Of a stretch of 18,534 bases of DNA, positions 1 through 7,960 are shown piece by piece. Positions within the stretch are counted from its first letter, which is position 1. Each line of letters begins with the position of its first letter. Location of the stretch: assembly GCA_900543365.1 (NCBI GenBank), contig UQRG01000014.1, positions 1-18,534 of the forward strand, given 5' to 3'. Below the pieces are notes generated by a model. The model made no database searches. It was not told the DNA's origin and saw nothing but the letters and a program-made list of their open reading frames with translations. A program made the translations under genes and the position numbers. This stretch comes from an uncultured Eubacterium sp. (GTDB lineage Bacteria > Bacillota > Clostridia > Lachnospirales > CAG-274).

Positions 1-1083
1 TTTATTTTGAATATCCTTTGCACTGCCAGTATACTCCTTTTTATTTTTATCACTTATTTTACTTACACTATCGCAACTAGGTTTATGATATTTCTTCGAC
101 TTAGTATTCAAAATATATGTATTACTGGCTGTTGTTGACGAAGTGGCTTCAATAGTTGTATTTTCTGCTTTAGCGTCAGTATTTGCAATAGAGTCAGTAT
201 GAGAGATAGTATTATTTGTTACAGTTTCAACTTTATTACCATATTTCATAGTAATTCCATTGCCACTACACTCTGCAATAATTGTTCCCATTTTGTCAGT
301 CCTGTAGATTTTAATATTATGTTTATTAAATCTGTCAACTATTTCTTTATGTGGGTGTCCATAATCATTATTTTTGCCACAACTGATAACAGCTATCTGT
401 GGATTTACCGCATTTACAAAACTTTCTGTAGATGAAGTTGAGCTACCGTGATGACCCGCCTTCAATAAATTAGCTGAAATATTGGTACTACTATTTAAAA
501 TATCCCGTTCTTCACCCTTGCTACAATCACCTGTAAGTAAAATACTATCATTTAAGTAGCTTAATTTAATTACAACCGAATTGTCATTTGTTTCATTTGA
601 TATTTCTACAGGACCAATAATTTCACAGTTAAATTTACCCACATTAAATTCATTGCCAGCTTGTGCCTTTATTACATTAACATTATTATTTTCAATAGCA
701 TCAAGCATATTTTCAAAACAACTTGTTGATGTAGCCTGATTTGGCATAATAATATTATCAACTTTAATATTATTAATTACATTGTCCATACCGCCAATAT
801 GGTCAGAATGTGGGTGTGTTGCCACAACATATTTAAGCTCTTTCACACCCAAATTATTAATATAATTTACGACTGTATCACCTTTGTCTTCTTCACCGGC
901 ATCGACTAACATATACTCCCCACTACTTTCAATCAATATGCTGTCACCTTGACCAACATCAATAAAATGAACATTATTATATGTTGTTGTTCTTTGTGTA
1001 GATTCAGTAGTATTATACGCATTTGAACAACCTAACAAAAATACAAAAGCAAATATAGATATAAAACATTTTAAACTTTTCAT
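1..1083 (-). CDS. ComEC-like metallo-beta-lactamase-fold lipoprotein (3' end cut by window edge)
   Basis: The frame is open from ATG at 1083 to base 1, giving 361 codons with no stop, so the C-terminus is missing. It starts with a lipoprotein signal (lipobox LLGC, Cys19) and is therefore expected to be anchored outside the membrane. The metallo-beta-lactamase fold shows as DVGQGD (42-47), THPHSDHIGG (metal ligands His90, His92, Asp94, His95), LLTGD (Asp186), AGHHGS (His211/212) and GHPH (243-246). This is the hydrolase module found at the C-terminus of ComEC/Rec2 DNA-uptake proteins, here stand-alone without the channel domain. After a Ser/Thr-rich linker the tail reads ILNTKSKKYHKPSC (Cys337), the start of an Ada-like metal-binding domain seen in related proteins; its second Cys pair would lie beyond base 1. 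A ribosome site AAGGAG lies 6 nt upstream. The start overlaps the stop of the upstream 150-aa gene by 4 nt (ATGA). The substrate is unknown; an extracellular nuclease or phosphodiesterase is the likely guess. Confidence 0.88.
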   Translation of the reverse strand, partial: MKSLKCFISIFAFVFLLGCSNAYNTTESTQRTTTYNNVHFIDVGQGDSILIESSGEYMLVDAGEEDKGDTVVNYINNLGVKELKYVVATHPHSDHIGGMDNVINNIKVDNIIMPNQATSTSCFENMLDAIENNNVNVIKAQAGNEFNVGKFNCEIIGPVEISNETNDNSVVIKLSYLNDSILLTGDCSKGEERDILNSSTNISANLLKAGHHGSSTSSTESFVNAVNPQIAVISCGKNNDYGHPHKEIVDRFNKHNIKIYRTDKMGTIIAECSGNGITMKYGNKVETVTNNTISHTDSIANTDAKAENTTIEATSSTTASNTYILNTKSKKYHKPSCDSVSKISDKNKKEYTGSAKDIQNK

Positions 1084-1532
1084 ACTTTCTCCTTTTTATC
1101 TTCAGTGTTAATGCACTCAACAAGTCTATTATCTTTATTATAAAAGCTTACTTTAATAGATGCGTCATTTTGAGGTATACCACTTATTACTTGATAAGTT
1201 GCACTCACAATTTGCAAGTCAAAAACTATATCTTTTCGCTCTTTTTTAGTCAACCTATCAAAATAAATATTAAATACTGTATAGTCATTGTTATACTTTA
1301 CACTAACTACACCCTTATATTTATCTGATAATAAATTAGCAGTATCTTCAACTCTCTTCTTTAAACCTATTACAAAATCATCATACTTTTCCTGAGTAAT
1401 AAATGCAGATACAAAACCAGTTTCTTCATCAATTGTTATACCATAAGCACCTAAACTTTTAAGTTGTTCCTTTATATCTTTTTTCTTATCGTTATTACCA
1501 AAATATTCCGGAGATATAACCATTTTAATCAT
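1080..1532 (-). CDS. Hypothetical 150-aa cytoplasmic protein coupled to the MBL lipoprotein
   Basis: I do not recognise the family. I chose ATG at 1532 because AAGGAG sits 7 nt upstream; an in-frame upstream ATG at 1571 lies inside the terminator hairpin and has no ribosome site. The product has no signal peptide or membrane segment. It starts MIKMVISPEYFGNN and is a mixed alpha/beta, Lys- and Asp-rich protein with a beta-rich centre (VVSVKYNNDYTVFNIYF) and a probable strand pair near the C-terminus (ASIKVSFYNKDNRLVEC). The stop overlaps the next start by 4 nt, so the two are almost certainly translated together and may share a function. Length and composition would fit a small ligand-binding or regulatory protein, but no function can be assigned. 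Confidence 0.75.
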   Translation of the reverse strand: MIKMVISPEYFGNNDKKKDIKEQLKSLGAYGITIDEETGFVSAFITQEKYDDFVIGLKKRVEDTANLLSDKYKGVVSVKYNNDYTVFNIYFDRLTKKERKDIVFDLQIVSATYQVISGIPQNDASIKVSFYNKDNRLVECINTEDKKEKV

Positions 1533-1544
1533 ATAATCACTCCT

Positions 1545-1588
1545 TAAAAAAACCTCTCTCTTAGTATACACTAAAGAGAAAGGTTTTT
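1545..1588 (-). terminator. Bidirectional-looking hairpin terminator after the efflux operon, touching the next ribosome site
   Basis: Arms 1551-1565 and 1570-1585 pair almost perfectly (one mismatch and one bulge) around a 4-nt loop. On the minus strand the hairpin is followed by seven T (1546-1552), and the AAGGAG of the 150-aa gene (1540-1545) comes immediately after. On the plus strand five T follow at 1584-1588. It ends the TolC-like gene 30 nt after its stop. A perfect TATAAT on the minus strand (1603-1608) just upstream could be a weak promoter whose leader would contain this hairpin. Confidence 0.8.
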
Positions 1589-1616
1589 CAATAAATTAAA
1601 TAATTATATTTACAAA

Positions 1617-2810
1617 TTACATAATCAAATCAGAATTTTGGAATTGTCTTACAGACAAATCGTGATTATATGCAGATGTAGTCATTGTATTTTTAAGGTT
1701 ATCAATAGAAAGTTTGTAAGCATCAAGTTCAAGCTCTGTAATTTTACCTAAGCTATACTGAGTTTCCTTAACCTTAAGCTGTTCTTCCATTGTTGCAAGT
1801 TCAGCAGCATTATCCTTATAAGTTCTTTCAGCTTCTCTAATATCATCATAGAGAGAAGTCATTGAAACCTTTAAACTAGTTTTAGTATCAGCAAGAGTTC
1901 TTGTAGCTTGCTCATAAGCAGTTTCTGTTGTCTTTCTATCACTACTTCTCTTAGAACCATCAACAAAAGTATCAAGGCTGTACTTCTTAATATCCACGGA
2001 ATCCTGTGCTGCCTTAACAGAAAGATTAGTCGCAATAGCCTTGTTAATTTCATTATCAAGAGATACATCTTCCATATTAGTAAATTCAATATCTTCTACA
2101 ACAAGATTGTATTCTTGATTAATAGGCTTACCCATTAACTGATTAAGGCTTCTGTAAGCAGCTGCAATCTGAGTTTCAACAGAAGCTCTATTTGATACTA
2201 ATGTATCATAAGTCTGCTTGTAATTATTATATTCAACCTGACTTAATTTACCAAGACCGAGCATAACTTCATAAATCTTCATCTGTCTAGCCTGAATATC
2301 AATTTGCTCATCATAAAGAGCAAGGCTATTTTCTGCATTATGAATACTGTAGAAAAGTTTTCTAACATTATATTCAATTTTCTGCTTTGCCAACTCCTTA
2401 TTATCACTATAAGTTTCAAGAGCTACAGCAATTTCTCTTAAACTAACTGCAAGAGAATGTGTTGTCTGGTAATCACCACTTACCATAATGTTACCCATAG
2501 CATCTTCTGCACCTGCATTCTGAAAGTTTTCTCTAACAGCAATTTCGTTATCTTCAGCAACATCAATACTATCATCAAGGTTTTTAATATCCCTACTAAA
2601 ACCAATAGCATTAGTAGTTGCATCTTCCATAGTTAAATCTTTCTTCTCAGTTAATTCATCATATGTTGCACCAGACGAATTAGAGCCAACAGTTTTAGTT
2701 TCACTACTAATTTGACCCTTAACCTTACCTACAGTACCATCAGCGTAAGCAACAGTAGGCATAAGCATAGCTGCAGCAATAATACCACAAATAAATCTTT
2801 TTCTATTCAT
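1617..2810 (-). CDS. TolC-family secreted efflux component
   Basis: This is the third gene of the efflux operon and gives 397 aa from ATG at 2810 (AAAGGGG 9-10 nt upstream). An in-frame ATG at 2870 lies deep in the RND gene and would place a charged tail before the signal, so I rejected it. Residues 1-23 are a classical Sec signal peptide with a probable AYA|D cut and no lipobox. The mature protein is nearly all helical, with two TolC-type repeats: long helices end at GLGKLSQVEY (185-194) and SLGKITELEL (353-362), the conserved G-x-x-S/T-x-x-(D/E)-L turn of TolC proteins. The link LNQLMGKPI (222-230) resembles the usual inter-repeat LNxLLG motif. E. coli TolC has roughly 50-residue strand-bearing segments between helices; here the matching stretches (about 100-120 and 278-300) are short and polar. 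The gene overlaps the RND gene by 8 nt. Family is fairly sure; function in a cell wall is not known. Confidence 0.85.
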   Translation of the reverse strand: MNRKRFICGIIAAAMLMPTVAYADGTVGKVKGQISSETKTVGSNSSGATYDELTEKKDLTMEDATTNAIGFSRDIKNLDDSIDVAEDNEIAVRENFQNAGAEDAMGNIMVSGDYQTTHSLAVSLREIAVALETYSDNKELAKQKIEYNVRKLFYSIHNAENSLALYDEQIDIQARQMKIYEVMLGLGKLSQVEYNNYKQTYDTLVSNRASVETQIAAAYRSLNQLMGKPINQEYNLVVEDIEFTNMEDVSLDNEINKAIATNLSVKAAQDSVDIKKYSLDTFVDGSKRSSDRKTTETAYEQATRTLADTKTSLKVSMTSLYDDIREAERTYKDNAAELATMEEQLKVKETQYSLGKITELELDAYKLSIDNLKNTMTTSAYNHDLSVRQFQNSDLIM

Positions 2811-5800
2811 TAGATAATACCCCTTTCTCAAATGCTTTTTTAGCATCTTTTCTTTTTTTCTTTGCCTCATCTCTAGGTGAAACGCTTCTTATATGATTTT
2901 TTCTCAATCTATTCTTAACAGAATTTACTAAAGAATAAAGTACAGGAATAAATACAAGAGTAACCAAAGTACCAATTGTAAGACCAAAGCAAATTACAAT
3001 ACCCATACCCTGATTAGTTTCCATACCTGAACCAATGGCTAAAGCTACAGGAATCATACCAATTACAGTAGTAAGTGTTGTCATAAGAATAGGTCTTAAT
3101 CTTGAACGACCTGCTGCAACAAGAGCATCATCAACACCTAACTTAGTATCTCCTTCAAGTAACTGATTAGTATAGTCAACAAGTACAATACCATTATTAA
3201 CAACTGTACCAACAAGCATTATAAGACCCATATAAGCTGTTGATGTAAGACTCTGACCTGTAATCAACAAACCAACAATACCACCTGTAATAGAAATAGG
3301 CATTGAGAACATAATGATAAACGGATATACAAATGACTCAAATTGTGATGCCATAACCATATATACAAGTAATATAGCTACAATAATACAAGTAAATAAG
3401 TCTGAGAATGTATCTTCCATCATTTCCATCATACCACTGAACTCATAACTATAACCATCAGGGAATACATAGTTATCAAGTACTTGCTGAACCTGTGCCT
3501 GCTGAGTTGCCATATCAAGGTTACCAATCTCACCTGTTATCTCAATATAAGTCTGCTGATTTTCTCTAGTAATTGTTAGTGCACTTTCGCCCATTTCAAT
3601 ACTTGCTACTTCTGTAAGAGGAATAATAACCCCCTGTGAATTAGTAATTGTAAGGTTATTTAAATCCTTAATATACTTAATATCATCATCAGGATACATA
3701 ATTCTTACATCAATTTCAGTACCATCAGTTTTATACTCTGTTGCTACTGAACCTGAGTTTGCATTACTTACAGCTGTTGCAATGCTTCTTGTTGAAAGTC
3801 CGTATTGAGCAGCCTTAGCTCTGTTTATTACAATACTTGCCTCTGTTGATGCATCATCAAGTGATGACTCAACATTCTTAGAGTCTGGTAACTTTTCAAT
3901 TTCAGCAATAAGTTCGTTGCTTATTTCTCTAAGGGTATCCATATCATCGCCCTTAATCATAACATCAAATCCATTACCACCAAGTGAGCCCATAGAACTA
4001 CCACTTGCACTAACTTCAATTTCACAACCAGCTATATTTTGAAGTTTAGATTCAATATCTTCCTTAATTTCATCTGTACTTCTAGTTCTGTCTTCCTTAT
4101 CTCCAACATCGTAGTTTATTGAAACAGTAGTTCCACTACCACTTCTCAAACCACCACCGCCAACATTAGCATTCATCTTCTGCATTTCAGGTACATCACC
4201 AATTCTATCAAGGAGAGTATTAAGCATAGCCTCACTTGTTTCATAGTCAGTACCATTTGGTAATGTAGCTGTTACTCTAATCGAACCTTCATCAGTTTGT
4301 GCCATAAGGTCAGAACCGACTGTACTTGAAAGCCCCATTGAAGCAATAAATATTATAAGAACAACTACACAAGTTCTAACTCTATGATTAAGACACATTC
4401 TAATAAGTTTAGAATATCCATAATCCATTTTATCAAGCATACTACCAACAGCATTATCAACATTACCAATAATTTTTCCAAATACATTGTTATTTCTAAT
4501 CTTATCCTCGTGACGCATAAGAACAGCAGCAGCCATAGGAACAAATGTAAGAGCTACAACAAGAGATGCACCTAATGCGTAACAAACAGTATAAGAAATT
4601 TCCTTCATTATATCGCCCATTGTACCTGGCATAAACGCAAGTGGAAGGAAAACCGCAACTGTAGTAAGTGTTGATGCAAAAATTGCCATTGACACTTCTC
4701 TACTACCTTCATAAGCAGCCTCAGGTCCACTCATACCCAAGTCTTTTTTCTTAAATATATTTTCCAGTACAACAGTAGAGTTATCTACCAACATACCAAT
4801 TGCAATAACTACACCACCAAGTGACATCATATTAAGTGTCATACCAGTAAGATACATAAGACCAAATGTAGCCATAATAGATGTAGGAATAGATACACCG
4901 ATTACAAGAGCAAGTCTAACACTTCTTAACATAATAAGAAGTACAAGAACAGCTACAAACGCAGCCTGAAAAGCTGTTGACACCATATTATCAAGAGAAG
5001 TCTTGATATAATCGGCAGTATCAGATAATATAGTGAATTCAAAGTCCGGATATTTTTCTTTTAAACTAGATATAGTCTTGTTAATATTATCAGTTACTTC
5101 TACTATATTAGCATCACTCTGTTTAGATAAAGAATACATACAACCTTCTTTACCATTAATAAGTGCAAGAGATTCCTTATCTTTACTTGTTTCCTTAACT
5201 TCAGCAACATCTTTAATCATAATGCTGTTGCCATTATTTGTTGTTATATATGTATTTTTAATATCCTCAATAGAACTAAACTCACCTTCTGTTCTAAGGG
5301 AAATATCAGTTGTACCTTGCTTAAGTTCACCAGATGGCAAGTTAGTATTTTCGGCTGAAAGAGCAGATGCAATACTACTCATTGTTATACCATAATTATC
5401 CATTTTGTTCTGGTCAACAATAATTCTAACTTCATCATCAGAACCACCAGATAAAGAAACAGATGAAACACCATCAACCTTTTCAAAATAAGTTGAAACA
5501 TTATCATCGAGAAGATTGTAAAGGGCATTTACATCATACTTATCACTAGTAACACCAACATTAATACTTTCAGAGTTCATATCCATTTTCATAATTGTTG
5601 GATCATCAGCGTCATCTGGAAGTTGACCTTTAACTCTATCAAGTTTATCTCTCATATCATTTGTAGCTACATCAATATCTGTACCGTCTACAAACTCAAT
5701 CATAACCATTGATGAACCGTTAGATGTACTTGATGTAATCGTATCTACACCAGTAATAGTTGCAAGAGTTTCTTCAATAGGCTTAGTTACAAGGTCCTCC

Positions 5801-5970
5801 ATTTCCTCAGGAGCTGCACCAGTATAAGTACAACTAACCAGTGCTATTGGTAAATCAATATCAGGAGTCATAGCAAGGTCAAGTGAGTTGTAAGCAATAG
5901 TACCTCCTAAAAGAACCATCATTGTTACCATAACAACAGTAACAGACCTTTTAATACAAGTTTTTATCAT
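2803..5970 (-). CDS. RND-family efflux transporter (AcrB/SwrC-like, HAE type)
   Basis: The product is 1055 aa, the normal length for an AcrB-type pump, and is predicted to lie in the cytoplasmic membrane as a trimer exporting drugs, lipophilic compounds or peptides using ion flux. TM1 is near 10-28, TM2-6 fall in about 335-485, TM7 near 533-550 and TM8-12 in about 858-1015, with two large extracellular porter/docking regions (30-333 and 555-855) between. The TM4 motif is AIGMLVDNSTVVLENI with Asp396-Asn397, where AcrB has Asp407-Asp408. The TM10 motif is GTVVNNGIVLVDY, with Asn925 in place of AcrB Lys940. RSRLRPILMTTLTT (955-968) is the conserved loop before TM11. The ATG overlaps the adaptor stop by 4 nt, and an AAGGGGG site lies upstream inside the adaptor gene. 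The C-terminal tail is Lys-rich. B. subtilis SwrC is a studied Gram-positive relative of this class. Substrate cannot be told from the sequence. Confidence 0.95.
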   Translation of the reverse strand: MIKTCIKRSVTVVMVTMMVLLGGTIAYNSLDLAMTPDIDLPIALVSCTYTGAAPEEMEDLVTKPIEETLATITGVDTITSSTSNGSSMVMIEFVDGTDIDVATNDMRDKLDRVKGQLPDDADDPTIMKMDMNSESINVGVTSDKYDVNALYNLLDDNVSTYFEKVDGVSSVSLSGGSDDEVRIIVDQNKMDNYGITMSSIASALSAENTNLPSGELKQGTTDISLRTEGEFSSIEDIKNTYITTNNGNSIMIKDVAEVKETSKDKESLALINGKEGCMYSLSKQSDANIVEVTDNINKTISSLKEKYPDFEFTILSDTADYIKTSLDNMVSTAFQAAFVAVLVLLIMLRSVRLALVIGVSIPTSIMATFGLMYLTGMTLNMMSLGGVVIAIGMLVDNSTVVLENIFKKKDLGMSGPEAAYEGSREVSMAIFASTLTTVAVFLPLAFMPGTMGDIMKEISYTVCYALGASLVVALTFVPMAAAVLMRHEDKIRNNNVFGKIIGNVDNAVGSMLDKMDYGYSKLIRMCLNHRVRTCVVVLIIFIASMGLSSTVGSDLMAQTDEGSIRVTATLPNGTDYETSEAMLNTLLDRIGDVPEMQKMNANVGGGGLRSGSGTTVSINYDVGDKEDRTRSTDEIKEDIESKLQNIAGCEIEVSASGSSMGSLGGNGFDVMIKGDDMDTLREISNELIAEIEKLPDSKNVESSLDDASTEASIVINRAKAAQYGLSTRSIATAVSNANSGSVATEYKTDGTEIDVRIMYPDDDIKYIKDLNNLTITNSQGVIIPLTEVASIEMGESALTITRENQQTYIEITGEIGNLDMATQQAQVQQVLDNYVFPDGYSYEFSGMMEMMEDTFSDLFTCIIVAILLVYMVMASQFESFVYPFIIMFSMPISITGGIVGLLITGQSLTSTAYMGLIMLVGTVVNNGIVLVDYTNQLLEGDTKLGVDDALVAAGRSRLRPILMTTLTTVIGMIPVALAIGSGMETNQGMGIVICFGLTIGTLVTLVFIPVLYSLVNSVKNRLRKNHIRSVSPRDEAKKKRKDAKKAFEKGVLSNE

Positions 5971-7400
5971 TTCTTCTTAGCCCCCTTAACATCTGCAGGA
6001 GCTGTTGTTGCCTCTGTTGTAACTTCAACATCAACACCATTATCAGAAACAACATTTATCTTATCGCCGTCAGCAAGATAAGTCTGACCCTTTGTAACAA
6101 CCTTATCATTAATAGAAACACCTGATGTTAATTCTATTGTATCCCCTGTGTCAATACCTACTGTAACATCAACCTTTTTAACTGTGTTCTTATCATCTGT
6201 TACGAATACATAGTACCCACCATTGTTGTCATCAAGAACTGAATCTCTAGGAACAATAACAGCATTGTTACTTGTTGACTTAGCAAAATAAACTTTAGCA
6301 AACATACCAGCCTTTAAGTCACCATTTTCATTAGGTATATTAATCTTAATAGTGTATGTACCATCAGTATTTGAGCCTGGTGGAATTTCTGTAATTGAAC
6401 CGGTAAATGTGCTATTAGACATTGAAGGAATTTCAATAGTAACAGCATCTCCAACTTTAACACTTGTAGCAACCTGTTCAGAAGCATTAACCTCAACATT
6501 AAGAGATGATAAATCTACTACTTGATAACCAACACCACTAGCCATAGCACCAGTTGTAACATTCTTTGATAATACTGTACCACTAATTGGACTTGTTACT
6601 GTACAATAAGCTATCTGCTGTTTAGCAGTATCTACAGCTACAGAAGCACTTTTTTGCGAAGCAAGAGCTGAATTGTAAGAATCCTTAGCCTTTCTTGTAT
6701 TTTCTGCAGTAGTTTTTTTAGCGAGAATATCATAACTAGTCTTAGCTTGGGTAAGGCTATCTTGAGCACTCTTAACATTAAGCTGTGCCTTTGTATATGA
6801 ATTCTGTGCATTATCAAGAGTATTCTTATAAGTATTTAATGTATCATCAGATACACCACCAACTTCATTAAGCTGTTTGTTAATATCATAATCACTCTGA
6901 GCTTTATCTAAAGCAATCTTAGCATCATCAAGAGACTTATTAGCTGTATCAAGAGCAGTCTGTGCATTTGTTATAGTATTTTTTGCACTTGAAAGCTGTG
7001 TTTCCATTGTAGCACCATTAGCTGTATCTACACCAGTTTTAGCTGACTGAACACCAGCATTAGCTGAATTGAGCGATGCTTGAGCACTCTTTAAACTATT
7101 TTGATAATCTGTATCATCAATTTTATACAGCACAGCACCCTTTGATACCTTGTCACCAACTTCATAATAAGTCGCAGAAACAGTACCTGATACCTTAGCA
7201 CTTACATCAACAGTTTCAGCAGCTTGAATTGTACCAGAATACATATACTCATCCTTAACTGTATTAAGCGTTGGATTGGCTATTTCAACACTGGTTATAC
7301 TTTCTTCTTCTTTCATTTGTGGCATATCCTTTTTACCACCACAGCCCACAAGCATTAAAAAGCATAATGCTACAGCTGTTAGTCTAACATACTTTTTCAT
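5967..7400 (-). CDS. RND efflux membrane-fusion (periplasmic-adaptor-type) lipoprotein, HlyD family
   Basis: This is the first gene of the efflux operon, 477 aa, with AGGAGG 6 nt before the ATG. The lipobox LVGC (Cys20) predicts a lipid-anchored protein on the outer face of the membrane. The order of domains is the usual one: first lipoyl half (about 60-97, with AKVSGTVSATYYEVGDKV), a long coiled-coil hairpin (about 98-264), second lipoyl half (about 265-295, VTSPISGTVLSKNV), then beta-barrel (about 298-375) and membrane-proximal domain (about 380-450), and a Thr/Ala-rich tail. The hairpin arms are about 80 residues each. The tip, QLNEVGGVSDDTLNTY (177-192), resembles the tip with conserved Ser that adaptors such as AcrA use to dock on TolC. 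Its role is to link the RND pump to the TolC-like protein encoded downstream. A MarR-family gene and a probable operator lie just upstream. Confidence 0.94.
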   Translation of the reverse strand: MKKYVRLTAVALCFLMLVGCGGKKDMPQMKEEESITSVEIANPTLNTVKDEYMYSGTIQAAETVDVSAKVSGTVSATYYEVGDKVSKGAVLYKIDDTDYQNSLKSAQASLNSANAGVQSAKTGVDTANGATMETQLSSAKNTITNAQTALDTANKSLDDAKIALDKAQSDYDINKQLNEVGGVSDDTLNTYKNTLDNAQNSYTKAQLNVKSAQDSLTQAKTSYDILAKKTTAENTRKAKDSYNSALASQKSASVAVDTAKQQIAYCTVTSPISGTVLSKNVTTGAMASGVGYQVVDLSSLNVEVNASEQVATSVKVGDAVTIEIPSMSNSTFTGSITEIPPGSNTDGTYTIKINIPNENGDLKAGMFAKVYFAKSTSNNAVIVPRDSVLDDNNGGYYVFVTDDKNTVKKVDVTVGIDTGDTIELTSGVSINDKVVTKGQTYLADGDKINVVSDNGVDVEVTTEATTAPADVKGAKKK

Positions 7401-7419
7401 ATAAACCTCCTAGTAATAC

Positions 7420-7442
7420 ATTATATTAAAATATAGTATAAT
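7420..7442. promoter_or_regulatory. Candidate operator overlapping the efflux promoter
   Basis: An inverted repeat of 23 bp: arms ATTATATT (7420-7427) and AGTATAAT (7435-7442), seven of eight positions pairing across a 7-bp centre. It covers the -10 box and predicted start of the efflux operon. Size and place suit a MarR-dimer site, and the regulator gene is directly upstream. The local AT-richness makes chance palindromes easy, so this is only a candidate. Confidence 0.4.
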
Positions 7443-7466
7443 ACAAATACTTTAATTAAAAGTGAA
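7438..7466 (-). promoter_or_regulatory. Promoter of the efflux operon
   Basis: On the minus strand: -35 TTCACT (7461-7466), 17-bp spacer, -10 TATTAT (7438-7443). Transcription would start around 7430, about 30 nt before the adaptor ATG. The promoter lies after a weak terminator that follows the MarR gene, so the operon need not depend on marR transcription. Confidence 0.6.
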
Positions 7467-7475
7467 CTTTAGATT

Positions 7476-7504
7476 AAAAAACAATTAGAAAATAATAATA
7501 ATTG
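7476..7504 (-). terminator. Weak terminator after the MarR gene
   Basis: CAATTA and TAATTG arms (7499-7504 and 7482-7487) form a 6-bp, mostly AT stem with an 11-nt loop, followed on the minus strand by six T (7476-7481). It begins 8 nt after the MarR stop. The stem is weak, so read-through into the efflux genes is likely. Confidence 0.35.
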
Positions 7505-7511
7505 ATTAATA

Positions 7512-7934
7512 TTACACAAGTTTCATCAATGTTTTAATTAGTCCATTTTTTTCTTCTTTAGATAAATGACTGTATATTTCTTCTTCTATTTGACCTGATG
7601 TATTTTTTAGTACTTCAATTATTTCGTCACCCTTATATGTCAATTTAATTATGTAATTTCTGCCATCCTCTTTACTTTGTTCCTTATATATTAATCCATT
7701 TTTAACCATAGTTTTAACTAAGCTGGAAACAGAGGACTCCTTTACTTGCATTTCTGTACTTATAGTTTTTTGATTGATGCCATTCTCTTTGCCAAAAAAT
7801 ACAATCATACCTAAAAGAGCAGCCTGTTGTGCAGAAATAGAGTAATCCTTAAGTTTTTCATTCTGCATTAAAATACATTTGTGAGCAACCTTATATAACA
7901 ATGGTGTTATACCCATATCAACAGTATATTCCAA
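7512..7934 (-). CDS. MarR-family transcriptional regulator
   Basis: The product is 140 aa, the usual MarR length. The winged helix-turn-helix spans about 34-102: QQAALLGMIVFFGKENGINQ leads in, the recognition helix is KESSVSSLVKTMVKNG (65-80), and the wing carries SKEDGRNYIIKLT with the Asp-Gly-Arg typical of the family (90-92). Flanking helices 8-30 and 104-138 would form the dimer interface. The start is unusual: TTG at 7934 with AAGGAG 12 nt upstream. The first in-frame ATG (residue 7, 7916) would be 30 nt from that site, so TTG is preferred. No Cys pair hints at redox sensing (single Cys20). It very probably represses the efflux operon 111 bp downstream, and perhaps itself, releasing DNA when it binds a pump substrate. 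Confidence 0.92.
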   Translation of the reverse strand: MEYTVDMGITPLLYKVAHKCILMQNEKLKDYSISAQQAALLGMIVFFGKENGINQKTISTEMQVKESSVSSLVKTMVKNGLIYKEQSKEDGRNYIIKLTYKGDEIIEVLKNTSGQIEEEIYSHLSKEEKNGLIKTLMKLV

Positions 7935-7960
7935 GTTAAATTTACACTCCTTTACAAAAC

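Noticed and set aside
1533..1571. Longer N-terminus for the 150-aa protein.
   Set aside because: The ATG at 1571 is inside the terminator hairpin without a ribosome site; AAGGAG is well placed for ATG 1532.
2811..2870. Longer N-terminus for the TolC-like protein (ATG at 2870).
   Set aside because: It would put 20 charged residues before a clear signal peptide and has a poorer ribosome site than ATG 2810.
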